Assembly: GCF_022163125.1 (NCBI RefSeq)
Contig: NZ_CP091881.1
Location: forward strand, 7,486,001-7,550,000
Length of the DNA stretch: 64,000 bases
Reading direction: 5' to 3'
DNA from: Paenibacillus sp. HWE-109
GTDB taxonomy: Bacteria; Bacillota; Bacilli; Paenibacillales; NBRC-103111
Of the stretch, positions 1 to 7,101 are shown piece by piece. Made by a program: the position numbers and the translations under genes. Positions within the stretch are counted from its first letter, which is position 1; each line of letters opens with the position of its first letter. Below the pieces are notes generated by a model. That model was not told the DNA's origin, did not search any database, and worked only from the letters and a program-made list of their open reading frames with translations.

Positions 1-120
1 AGTCCCAATCCCAATCCAATTCTAATAAATACGATTCTTATTTAAAACAAATGCCGTATGGAGCATTTCTTGACAAAAAAAGATGAATGGTCTCGGTGAA
101 TCGGCAGAAAAGGGGATATT

Positions 121-474
121 ATGGAGATTCAAGCTTTTAATGAAAATTCGATTTTGCGGGATAAACCCGCCACTGCACCTGTTGAAAAGAAAACAGTTGA
201 ATCCAAAGAACATAAGACAGTAGTCGATAAACAACAAGAGCGAGAGTATAGCAAAGAAGAAGTGGTTAAAGAAGTCGAGGATCTTAACAAATGGTTGGAT
301 TCGAATACTTCGCACTTAAGATTTGTTCTACACGACAAACTTAATGAGTACTACGTTCAAATTATCAACGATAGCTCGAATGAAGTAGTGAAGGAGCTTC
401 CTTCCAAGAAGGTAATGGATGCAGTTGCTGTTTTCAGAGAAAATCTTGGTTTAATAGTTGATAAAAAAATATAG
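121..474 (+). CDS. flaG: FlaG family flagellar protein
   Basis: A 117-residue FlaG-family protein. The charged, low-complexity N-terminal half (about residues 1-55) is rich in Lys and Glu. The conserved FlaG domain follows, with the features LNKWLDSNTSHLRF, a VQIINDSSNEVVKELP block and a C-terminal VFRENLGLIVDKKI. In Firmicutes FlaG is usually encoded beside flagellin and fliD and influences filament length. The ATG follows an AAAAGGGGA ribosome binding site. The gene precedes the pse cluster, which fits glycosylated flagellin; a flagellin gene is probably just outside the left edge, but that is inference. A weak hairpin overlaps the stop codon. Confidence 0.9.
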   Translation: MEIQAFNENSILRDKPATAPVEKKTVESKEHKTVVDKQQEREYSKEEVVKEVEDLNKWLDSNTSHLRFVLHDKLNEYYVQIINDSSNEVVKELPSKKVMDAVAVFRENLGLIVDKKI

Positions 475-497
475 CCCCTGTTTAGCGGGCTTTTTTC
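473..497 (+). terminator. Probable weak terminator after flaG
   Basis: A 5-bp stem AGCCC/GGGCT with a 9-base loop is followed by a run of six T. It begins on the stop codon. The short stem may allow read-through into pseG, 30 bases further on. Confidence 0.5.
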
Positions 498-527
498 TTT
501 CTCTTTTTTAAGAAAGGATTTGATCTA

Positions 528-1640
528 GTGCGAGTAGTTATTCGGGTTGATGCGTCAGTTCAAATAGGAACGGGGCACGTGATGCGGTGCTTGACCTTGG
601 CCAACAAGCTGCGGGAAAATGGTGCGTCCGTACAGTTCATCTGTCGCGAATTTCCCGGTAATATTTGCTCTATTATCCAAGAAAATGGGTTTATTGTTCA
701 CAAACTGCCTCTTCCCACACAAAGATTTTCTCGTCATGGAGAAAGAGAACTGTATGAACAATGGCTTGGTGAAACGTGGGAAACAGATGTTGTTCAAACA
801 TGTGAAGTCGTAAACGCTGTTGAAAAGAAGTTTGACCTATTAGTTGTTGATCACTATGCTATTGATAACAGATGGGAAAGCCAGATTCGGTCATGCATAT
901 CACAAATTATGGTTATCGATGATTTAGCAAATCGCTCACACGATTGTGATCTATTGCTTGATCAGAATTTCTATGAAAATATGGAAACACGTTATGCGCA
1001 TCTTCTTCCTGAACACTGTGTACAACTGCTTGGACCTAGCTATGCTTTATTACGTGAAGAGTTTATTGAAGCACAGAAGAATCCTCACGTGAGGGATGGA
1101 TTTGTTCGAAGAATATTCGTTTTTTTCGGAGGTAGTGATCCGACAAATGAAACGGAAAAAGCATTAGAAGCGATTAAGTTACTGAATCGAGATGAGCTTA
1201 CTGTGGATGTAGTTGTAGGGAATTCGAATCCAAACAGAGAGCGCATTCGTGAGTTATGTTCCCAAATAACGAACACTTATTTTCATTGTCAGATCAATAA
1301 TATTGCTGAATTGATGGTAAAAGCAGATCTGGCTATAGGAGCGGGGGGATCCACTACTTGGGAGAGGTGTTCTGTTGGTTTGCCTACATTGACTGTAACA
1401 ACCGCTGAGAATCAAGTGGAAGTGACAGATGCAGTTGCTAAAGTAGGAGCCATATATCATTTGGGTCACTACAACGATGTTAGTACTCACTCAATAGCAG
1501 ATGCACTTCACCATTTGTTATTAGTTCCAGAGCTATTAGAGAGTATGAGTCGTACGGGATATCTTATTTTAGATAATTTTGAAACCGGAGGTTCTACTCG
1601 TATAGCTGAAATTATTTTAGCTAGGGAAGTTTTATGTTAA
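528..1640 (+). CDS. pseG: UDP-2,4-diacetamido-2,4,6-trideoxy-beta-L-altropyranose hydrolase (PseG)
   Basis: PseG removes UDP from the pathway intermediate in CMP-pseudaminic acid synthesis, in the cytoplasm. The 370-residue protein has the family N-terminus RVDASVQIGTGHVMRCLTLA with the His of the GTGH motif, a central FFGGSDPTN nucleotide-sugar loop and GAGGSTTWER in the GT-B-like C-terminal half. The GTG start at 528 is chosen because AGAAAGGA lies about 10 bases upstream. It is the first gene of a pseG-pseH-pseI series with 22-bp and 38-bp gaps. The coding sequence is visibly AT-rich compared with the arg and sec genes further on, consistent with, but not proof of, acquisition by transfer. 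Confidence 0.93.
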   Translation: MRVVIRVDASVQIGTGHVMRCLTLANKLRENGASVQFICREFPGNICSIIQENGFIVHKLPLPTQRFSRHGERELYEQWLGETWETDVVQTCEVVNAVEKKFDLLVVDHYAIDNRWESQIRSCISQIMVIDDLANRSHDCDLLLDQNFYENMETRYAHLLPEHCVQLLGPSYALLREEFIEAQKNPHVRDGFVRRIFVFFGGSDPTNETEKALEAIKLLNRDELTVDVVVGNSNPNRERIRELCSQITNTYFHCQINNIAELMVKADLAIGAGGSTTWERCSVGLPTLTVTTAENQVEVTDAVAKVGAIYHLGHYNDVSTHSIADALHHLLLVPELLESMSRTGYLILDNFETGGSTRIAEIILAREVLC

Positions 1641-1662
1641 AATCCGATTGTGGGGTATAGCA

Positions 1663-2208
1663 GTGAATCCATTCAATTCATATCGTATTCGACCAATGTT
1701 GGAAGATGATTTGGCGATGGTATTACAATGGCGAAACTCAGATCGTGTTCGTACAAATATGTACTCAGAGGAGCTCATTAGCTGGGAAATCCATTGTACG
1801 TGGTTTTCGCGTATTCAGAAAAGTGATTCCATTAAATATTATGTCCTTGAGCACATCGACAAACCGATTGGTGTAGTAAACTTTACAGATATTGATCGTA
1901 TCAACGGTATGTGTAATTGGGGATTTTATATAGGTGATAATGAAGCTCCACGCGGAAGTGGTACTGCCTTGGGTTTCCTTGGACTTGTAGAAGCCTTTGA
2001 GCATTTACATATTCGTAAAGTGTGTGCAGAAGTCATTGCATTTAACGATGCTAGCCTGAGGTTTCATAGAAAACTAGGGTTTACACAGGAAGGTAAGTTG
2101 TTTCGACATGTTTGGAAAAATAATAAATATGAGGACATTGTGCTTTTTGCCTGTTTTTCCGATCAGTGGGCTGCTTTAAAGGAAAAGCTTTTGATTGCGT
2201 ACAGTTAA
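1663..2208 (+). CDS. pseH: UDP-4-amino-4,6-dideoxy-N-acetyl-beta-L-altrosamine N-acetyltransferase (PseH), GNAT fold
   Basis: PseH transfers acetyl from acetyl-CoA to the 4-amino group of the altrosamine intermediate of pseudaminic acid synthesis. The 181-residue protein carries the GNAT pattern: an N-terminal IRPMLEDDLAMVLQWRN segment, a WGFYIGDNEAPRGSGTALG acetyl-CoA loop, and a C-terminal RFHRKLGFTQEGKLFRHVW segment. I chose GTG 1663 because TGGGG lies 7-10 bases before it. A TTG at 1648 would add five residues but has no visible ribosome binding site. It sits between pseG and pseI. Confidence 0.9.
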   Translation: MNPFNSYRIRPMLEDDLAMVLQWRNSDRVRTNMYSEELISWEIHCTWFSRIQKSDSIKYYVLEHIDKPIGVVNFTDIDRINGMCNWGFYIGDNEAPRGSGTALGFLGLVEAFEHLHIRKVCAEVIAFNDASLRFHRKLGFTQEGKLFRHVWKNNKYEDIVLFACFSDQWAALKEKLLIAYS

Positions 2209-2246
2209 AGAATCAAATTTTATCACAAACAACGGGGTGCGTTATC

Positions 2247-3305
2247 ATGCAAAATCCTGAAATTATTGTTGGTAACCGAAAAGTCGGTCCCAATCACCCA
2301 CCATTCATCATTGCGGAGATGTCCGGTAACCATAATCAATCATTAGAACGCGCACTTGAAATTGTAGATGCAGCAGCACGAGCGGGTGCCCATGCATTGA
2401 AAATACAAACTTATACAGCAGATACAATGACTATTGATTCGGATCAAGCTGACTTTTTTATTAGGGATGCTAAGAGTTTATGGAATGGGCAGTCCCTTTA
2501 CGGCCTATACCAACAAGCGCACACGCCATGGGAATGGCATAAAGCGATTTTTGATCGTTGTACAGAGCTTGGTATGATTGGATTTAGTACACCGTTTGAT
2601 GAAACGGCTGTTGATTTCCTTGAGTCACTTAATGTGGCGTGCTACAAAATCGCTTCTTTTGAAAATACAGACATACCGCTTCTTCGTAAAGTTGCCTCAA
2701 CGGGTAAACCAATTATTGCTTCAACGGGGATGGCAAGTGTTGCTGAGTTGGATGAGTTAGTGAAAACTGTACGTGAAGCGGGATGCAAGGATCTAGTTCT
2801 ATTAAAATGTACGAGTTCTTATCCGGCTACACCTGAAAATTCGAATATCCGAACGATTCCACATATGCAGCAATTATTTAATATTCAAGTTGGTTTATCT
2901 GATCATACATTAGGTGTTGGTGTTGCGGTAGCAAGTGTTGCATTAGGAGCTACTGTAATCGAGAAGCATTTTACCTTGAGCAGAGCTGATGGTGGAGTAG
3001 ATAGCGCATTTTCTCTTGAGCCTGCTGAAATGCATAGCTTGGTTGAAGAAACGGAGCGCGCATGGCAGGGACTAGGTGCGATATCGTATGGCGTTAGCGA
3101 GAAAGAAAAAAACTCATTGAAGTTCCGTAGGTCTCTGTACGTGGTTAAGGATATGAAAGTCGGTGAAACTTTTACAACAGACAATCTACGTGTCATACGT
3201 CCCGGCCTTGGGCTTCCTCCCAAATACATTGACTTACTTTTAGGCAAAACGGTTAAGAAGGATATATCAAGAGGGACGGCTGTAACACTAGATATGATTT
3301 TATAA
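2247..3305 (+). CDS. pseI: Pseudaminic acid synthase (PseI)
   Basis: PseI condenses 2,4-diacetamido-2,4,6-trideoxy-L-altrose with phosphoenolpyruvate to make pseudaminic acid. The 352-residue NeuB-family protein starts NPEIIVGNRKVG. It shows the family sequences FIIAEMSGNHNQ, LKCTSSYPAT and GLSDHTLG in the TIM barrel, then VIEKHFTLSRADGGVDSAFS, and ends with a SAF (antifreeze-like) domain from about residue 290. ATG 2247 is preceded by ACGGGGTG. An in-frame GTG at 2166 lies inside pseH and is not needed. It probably forms one transcript with pseG and pseH. Confidence 0.93.
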   Translation: MQNPEIIVGNRKVGPNHPPFIIAEMSGNHNQSLERALEIVDAAARAGAHALKIQTYTADTMTIDSDQADFFIRDAKSLWNGQSLYGLYQQAHTPWEWHKAIFDRCTELGMIGFSTPFDETAVDFLESLNVACYKIASFENTDIPLLRKVASTGKPIIASTGMASVAELDELVKTVREAGCKDLVLLKCTSSYPATPENSNIRTIPHMQQLFNIQVGLSDHTLGVGVAVASVALGATVIEKHFTLSRADGGVDSAFSLEPAEMHSLVEETERAWQGLGAISYGVSEKEKNSLKFRRSLYVVKDMKVGETFTTDNLRVIRPGLGLPPKYIDLLLGKTVKKDISRGTAVTLDMIL

Positions 3306-3354
3306 ATTTGCGCTCTATAACAGATGAGGCTTTATCCGAGAGAGGACGATATAG

Positions 3355-4293
3355 ATGAATGTTTTAGTTACGGGCGGTGCCGGTTTTATTGGCAGATGGG
3401 TTGTAAAAAGACTATTAGACGACGGTCAACGAGTTTGGGTATTGGATGATTTATCAAACGGTGAAGAATCCAATATTGCCGAGTTCACCTCTCATCCGGG
3501 TTTTCAAAAATTCGTACATGGCGATATTAAGAGTGAAGAAACACTTGCTCAACTGTTTGAAAATAAGTTCGATGTTTGCTATCACCTGGGCGCTAGTATT
3601 AACGTACAGGATAGCATTGATGATCCGCGCACTACGTTTAATAACGACACACTAGGTACCTTTTATGTGCTGGAACAATGTCGTAAGCATCAAGTAAAAA
3701 TAGTATTTATGAGTACTTGTATGGTCTATGATCGCTGTCTAGATGAAACAGGTATAACAGAAATACATCCAATCAAGCCGGCATCTCCTTATGCTGGAGC
3801 CAAAATTGCAGCGGAAAATATGGTGCTGTCTTACTTCTATGCTTATGATTTGCCGGCAGTTGTGGTCCGCCCTTTTAATACGTATGGCCCTTTTCAAAAG
3901 TTTGGCGGTGAGGGTGGTGTAGTTGCCATTTTCATTAAGAAAAAGCTGAAGGGTGAGACGCTGCACATTTATGGCGAGGGAACTCAGACTCGGGACTTAT
4001 TGTTTGTAGATGATTGCGCAAGGTTTGTTGTAGAAGCCGGGTATTCGAATAAAGTAGATGGACACATCGTTAATGCCGGTCTTGGCTATGATATCTCAGT
4101 GAATGATTTGGCGAAGTTGATCGTTGAAGACGAGAGCAGAATCGAACACGTGGAACATATTCATCCGCAAAGCGAAATTCAAAAGCTTTTATGTAATTCT
4201 TCCAAAGCCAAACAACTGCTCGGCTGGGAACCGCAAACGTCCTTGAAGGAAGGCTTGAAATTAACAGAAGAATGGATTAAAACCATTTTGTAA
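3355..4293 (+). CDS. Extended-SDR NAD(P)-dependent sugar epimerase/dehydratase-like protein
   Basis: A 312-residue nucleotide-sugar-modifying SDR enzyme. The N-terminal VTGGAGFIGRW is the dinucleotide-binding loop. The catalytic set is the Ser/Thr of MSTCMVYD with YAGAK (YxxxK) near residue 145, followed by RPFNTYGP in the substrate half. Where 4,6-dehydratases have the acidic TDE triplet, this protein has TCM, so by motif it looks like an epimerase or reductase rather than a PseB-type dehydratase. Its place between pseI and pseC suggests action on the same nucleotide sugar or on a linked glycan. The exact substrate cannot be read from sequence. Confidence 0.8.
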   Translation: MNVLVTGGAGFIGRWVVKRLLDDGQRVWVLDDLSNGEESNIAEFTSHPGFQKFVHGDIKSEETLAQLFENKFDVCYHLGASINVQDSIDDPRTTFNNDTLGTFYVLEQCRKHQVKIVFMSTCMVYDRCLDETGITEIHPIKPASPYAGAKIAAENMVLSYFYAYDLPAVVVRPFNTYGPFQKFGGEGGVVAIFIKKKLKGETLHIYGEGTQTRDLLFVDDCARFVVEAGYSNKVDGHIVNAGLGYDISVNDLAKLIVEDESRIEHVEHIHPQSEIQKLLCNSSKAKQLLGWEPQTSLKEGLKLTEEWIKTIL

Positions 4294-4361
4294 TCATAGG
4301 GGCTGATGTGTGGTCATGGACTGCATCTCAGCCCGTTTCATAACTATCGGAGGTGTTCCGC

Positions 4362-5570
4362 TTGCTAAATAAATTAAATACCCAGTTAGCCATTCTAGGT
4401 GGACAACCCGTCCGAACATCATTACTTCCTTATGGCCGACAATGGATCGATGAAGCAGATATTGAAACGGTTGTTCAAACACTGAAATCCCCCTTCCTGA
4501 CACAAGGCCCCAAAATTAAAGAGTTTGAGGAAGCGGTTGCTCAGTACGTGGGGGCCAAATATGCGGTTGCCTTTTCGAATGGGACAGCGGCGCTTCATGG
4601 TGCATGTTTTGCTGCCGGAATTGGTGAAGGCGACGAGGTTATTACAACGCCTATGACCTTTGCCGCTAGCGCGAATTGTGTTCGTTACTGCGGCGGGGAA
4701 GTCGTATTTGCTGATATTGAAGCAGATACGTATAATATCGATAAATATAAGATAAAAGATGTTCTTACTTCTAAAACGAAAGCAATTATTGCAGTTGACT
4801 TCACGGGGCAGCCTGTTGATCTGGACGAGATTATGGATCTTGCACGGGATCGGAAGATTATCGTGATTGAAGACGCCGCGCATTCCCTTGGTGCCGAATA
4901 TAAAGGGCGCAAAGTGGGGGCGATTGCGGATATGACTATGTTTAGCTTTCATCCGGTGAAACACGTAACCACTGGTGAAGGTGGCGTAATTACAACAAAT
5001 TCGGCTGAATTATACGAGAAGCTTCTTTTGTTCCGCAGTCATGGTATTACACGTGACCAAGATTTGCTTGAGTTAAAGAATGAAGGTGATTGGTATTACG
5101 AAATGCATGAATTAGGATTTAATTATAGAATGACAGATATCCAGGCCGCTTTAGGAAGCTCACAATTAGGGAAGCTTGATGGTTTTGTCAAGAGAAGGAA
5201 GGAGATTGCCAAGCAATATTCCGAAGCTTTCGCTAAGAATTCTACCATTATTACCCCTGCTCAAAAGCCAGATCACGATTCAAGTTGGCATCTCTATATC
5301 ATTCAGCTTAAACTAGATGAGCTTACCGCAGGAAGAAAAGAAGTGTTCGACGCGTTACGCAAAGAGAATATCGGAGTTAATGTTCACTATCTCCCAGTTC
5401 ATTATCATCCTTATTATAAAAAACTTGGTTATAAAAAGGGGATTACCCCTACTGCAGAAGCGTTATACGAAGGAATTATTTCACTTCCGTTGTTTCCTGC
5501 GATGTCAGATTCCGATATTCAAGATGTTGTAAATGCTGTGGAGAAAGTGGTAGCTCATTACCGTAAATGA
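4362..5570 (+). CDS. pseC: UDP-4-amino-4,6-dideoxy-N-acetyl-beta-L-altrosamine transaminase (PseC)
   Basis: A PLP-dependent DegT/DnrJ/EryC1-family aminotransferase of 402 residues, which aminates the 4-keto sugar in pseudaminic acid synthesis. Visible are SPFLTQGP, a cofactor-phosphate loop near FSNGTAALHGA, IEDAAHSLGAEYKG, and FSFHPVKHVTTGEGG containing the Schiff-base Lys. The start is TTG 4362: GGAGGTG ends 6 bases before it, whereas the in-frame GTG at 4353 lies inside that ribosome binding site. The 68-bp gap before it contains a GGGCTGA/TCAGCCC hairpin (4300-4334) without a T-run. No pseB or pseF is seen nearby. Confidence 0.87.
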   Translation: MLNKLNTQLAILGGQPVRTSLLPYGRQWIDEADIETVVQTLKSPFLTQGPKIKEFEEAVAQYVGAKYAVAFSNGTAALHGACFAAGIGEGDEVITTPMTFAASANCVRYCGGEVVFADIEADTYNIDKYKIKDVLTSKTKAIIAVDFTGQPVDLDEIMDLARDRKIIVIEDAAHSLGAEYKGRKVGAIADMTMFSFHPVKHVTTGEGGVITTNSAELYEKLLLFRSHGITRDQDLLELKNEGDWYYEMHELGFNYRMTDIQAALGSSQLGKLDGFVKRRKEIAKQYSEAFAKNSTIITPAQKPDHDSSWHLYIIQLKLDELTAGRKEVFDALRKENIGVNVHYLPVHYHPYYKKLGYKKGITPTAEALYEGIISLPLFPAMSDSDIQDVVNAVEKVVAHYRK

Positions 5571-5593
5571 TATGGAAAGAATTATATAGAACG

Positions 5594-5630
5594 GAAAAGC
5601 TTCTTGTCGCGGCAAGAGGCTTTTCGTATT
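5594..5630 (+). terminator. Hairpin terminator after pseC
   Basis: A 13-bp stem, GAAAAGCTTCTTG against CAAGAGGCTTTTC with one G-U pair, and a 6-base loop. The tail is only modestly T-rich. It ends the pse transcript. Confidence 0.65.
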
Positions 5631-5649
5631 CTAGGTATTTTATTATGAC

Positions 5650-5830
5650 TGTGGACAAGTAACTCCGCAATTAATCTGGGTGTGTATAAACCAACCGCGT
5701 TGTAGCGAGTTGTTCTAAATAAACCTCATTTGTCCTGTGGATAATGTGTACAAAGTTGTGCATAACTTTGTTAATAAAGTGTAAAGAAGCCCGCCACGAC
5801 AAGTTTCTACAAATTTTTCACTTATCCACG
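5650..5830 (+). promoter_or_regulatory. Cluster of DnaA-box-like 9-mers upstream of the cold-shock gene
   Basis: The 389-bp gap between pseC and the cold-shock gene holds several matches to the DnaA box (TTATNCACA or its complement TGTGNATAA). TGTGGATAA at 5736-5744 and TGTGCATAA at 5757-5765 are perfect. TGTGTACAA at 5745-5753, TGTGGACAA at 5650-5658 and TTATCCACG at 5822-5830 each have one mismatch. Three boxes lie in the same orientation within 30 bp. No replication gene is near, so this is not an oriC; a DnaA-binding regulatory or titration cluster is inferred. Confidence 0.55.
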
Positions 5831-5882
5831 ACTTGTATATACGTGAATTTTCTAAATATTTAATTTATTGTTAACTTTGAAA

Positions 5883-5912
5883 TTGACAGGTCAAGCACAG
5901 GGGTGATATAGT
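5883..5912 (+). promoter_or_regulatory. Predicted sigma-A promoter of the cold-shock gene
   Basis: A perfect TTGACA at 5883-5888 and TATAGT at 5907-5912, spaced 18 bp. The inferred leader is about 40 bases, shorter than the leaders of strongly cold-induced csp genes. Confidence 0.55.
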
Positions 5913-5959
5913 CAAAAAGTAAGGGCTTACATTTTTAAGACGAAGGGATTGTGTACGTT

Positions 5960-6157
5960 ATGCAAGGTAAAGTGAAATGGTTTAACGCGGAAAAAGGTTA
6001 TGGTTTCATTGAACGTGAAGATGGTGGGGATGTGTTCGTGCATTTCTCAGCGATTCAATCCGAAGGGTTCAAAACGCTGGACGAAGGGCAAGCTGTTGAG
6101 TTTGACATCGTAGAAGGCGCACGTGGACCACAAGCAGCTAACGTAAGCAGACTATAA
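5960..6157 (+). CDS. Cold-shock domain protein (CspA/CspB family)
   Basis: A 65-residue single cold-shock domain, the usual size. It begins MQGKVKWFNAEKGYGFIE, containing RNP1 (KGYGFIE), followed by VFVHFSAI (RNP2). These proteins bind single-stranded RNA and DNA as chaperones of translation and transcription. ATG 5960 is preferred over the GTG at 5951, because GAAGGGA ends about 11 bases before 5960 but only 2 bases before 5951. The gene is monocistronic, with its own sigma-A-like promoter and a strong terminator. Which paralogue it is (cspB, cspC or cspD) cannot be decided. Confidence 0.92.
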   Translation: MQGKVKWFNAEKGYGFIEREDGGDVFVHFSAIQSEGFKTLDEGQAVEFDIVEGARGPQAANVSRL

Positions 6158-6196
6158 CCATTCGGTACGAGGTACCGCTTGTATACATCTAAGAGC

Positions 6197-6230
6197 ACAC
6201 TCTAGGAAATAATCCTAGGGTGTTTTTTTT
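6197..6230 (+). terminator. Intrinsic terminator after the cold-shock gene
   Basis: An 11-bp stem, ACACTCTAGGA/TCCTAGGGTGT, with loop AATAA, followed by seven or more T. Confidence 0.9.
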
Positions 6231-6251
6231 GCACAACTTAGCGCGGAATTT

Positions 6252-6279
6252 AAAGGAATTATGAAGATGAGGGTGGAAT
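6252..6279 (+). promoter_or_regulatory. Possible sigma-H-like promoter of hpf
   Basis: AAAGGAATT at 6252-6260 fits the sigma-H -35 element RNAGGAWWW exactly, and GAAT at 6276-6279 fits the core of the -10 element. The spacer is 1 bp longer than usual and the first -10 base is T. A sigma-A-like TATACT at 6284-6289 is an alternative. In Bacillus subtilis hpf is known to respond to sigma-B and sigma-H; the assignment here is inference. Confidence 0.3.
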
Positions 6280-6316
6280 GTAGTATACTGTAAGTAAGGA
6301 AGGGAGATGTTTAACT

Positions 6317-6865
6317 ATGATGATTAGCATACGCGGAGAACACCTTGAAGTAACTGAAGCCCTTAGGGACTATGTGGACAAGAAATTGACCAGACTTGAG
6401 AGGTATTTTGAAGCCCCCCTTACATCTGATGTACAAGTGAAATTAAGCGTGATTAAAGGGCTGCAATCCATTGAGGTTAGCATTCCACTGACGGGCGTGC
6501 TGCTCCGAGCTGAGGAACGCAATACAGATATGTATGCTTCCATTGATTTAGTTGTGGACAAGTTGGAACGCCAAATTCGCAAACACAAAACGAGAACAAA
6601 CCGCAAAATTCGCCAAGAGGGCGGCAAGCGTGACCTATTTAAAGTTGAAACTTCCGCTGTCACCTATGTGGATGAGGAAGAAGATTTTGAATTGGTTCGG
6701 AACAAACGCTTTGATTTGAAACCGATGGATGTGGAAGAAGCAATTCTTCAAATGAACATGGTTGGGCATAGCTTCTTTGTTTTCTCCAATATGGACACAG
6801 ACACGGTAAATGTCGTTTATAAACGTAACGATGGTAAATACGGACTTATAGAACCAGCTATTTAA
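6317..6865 (+). CDS. hpf: Ribosome hibernation-promoting factor, long form (HPF)
   Basis: A 182-residue long-form HPF, which dimerises 70S ribosomes into inactive 100S particles in stationary phase. The N-terminal domain (about 1-100) has the S30AE/YfiA fold, with IRGEHLEVTEALRDYVDKKL and a basic KLERQIRKHKTRTNRKIR helix. The C-terminal dimerisation domain (about 125-182) contains VRNKRFDLKPMDVEEAILQM, MVGHSFFVF and VVYKRNDGKYGLIEP. Two consecutive ATGs (6317 and 6320) follow GGAAGGGAG. It lies directly upstream of secA, as in many Bacilli, but a terminator separates the two. Confidence 0.95.
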   Translation: MMISIRGEHLEVTEALRDYVDKKLTRLERYFEAPLTSDVQVKLSVIKGLQSIEVSIPLTGVLLRAEERNTDMYASIDLVVDKLERQIRKHKTRTNRKIRQEGGKRDLFKVETSAVTYVDEEEDFELVRNKRFDLKPMDVEEAILQMNMVGHSFFVFSNMDTDTVNVVYKRNDGKYGLIEPAI

Positions 6866-6897
6866 GAAATTTAGCCCTTATACTTTCCCTCAAAATG

Positions 6898-6931
6898 AGC
6901 TTGATTCGATTCTGTCGAATTAAGCTTTTTT
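6898..6931 (+). terminator. Intrinsic terminator between hpf and secA
   Basis: An 11-bp stem, AGCTTGATTCG/CGAATTAAGCT with one G-U pair, and a T-run ending near 6931. Confidence 0.85.
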
Positions 6932-7101
6932 ATATGCATTCATTTTAAACTTCGAATCAATACTACTTAAATAAGCAAGAAGCTGATCTTTTTACAGGAT
7001 ATGGACAGTTTATAAGTAAGTAGGCATGAGCGTTTGTTGCGGCAAGGCTGTCAAAAGTGGTACAATTTAAGGATACGAATGCAATAGAAAGGGGTTCACC
7101 G

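Noticed and set aside
26..59. Sigma-D (flagellar) promoter before flaG
   Set aside because: GCCGTAT at 53-59 recalls the sigma-D -10 element, but no TAAA lies 15 bases upstream; the nearest copies are 6 and 23 bases away.
5650..5830. Chromosome origin oriC
   Set aside because: DnaA boxes are present, but there is no dnaA, dnaN, rpmH or GC-skew evidence nearby.
6371..6560. Further DnaA-box-like TGTGGACAA sequences
   Set aside because: Both lie inside the hpf coding region with one mismatch each and can be explained by coding sequence.
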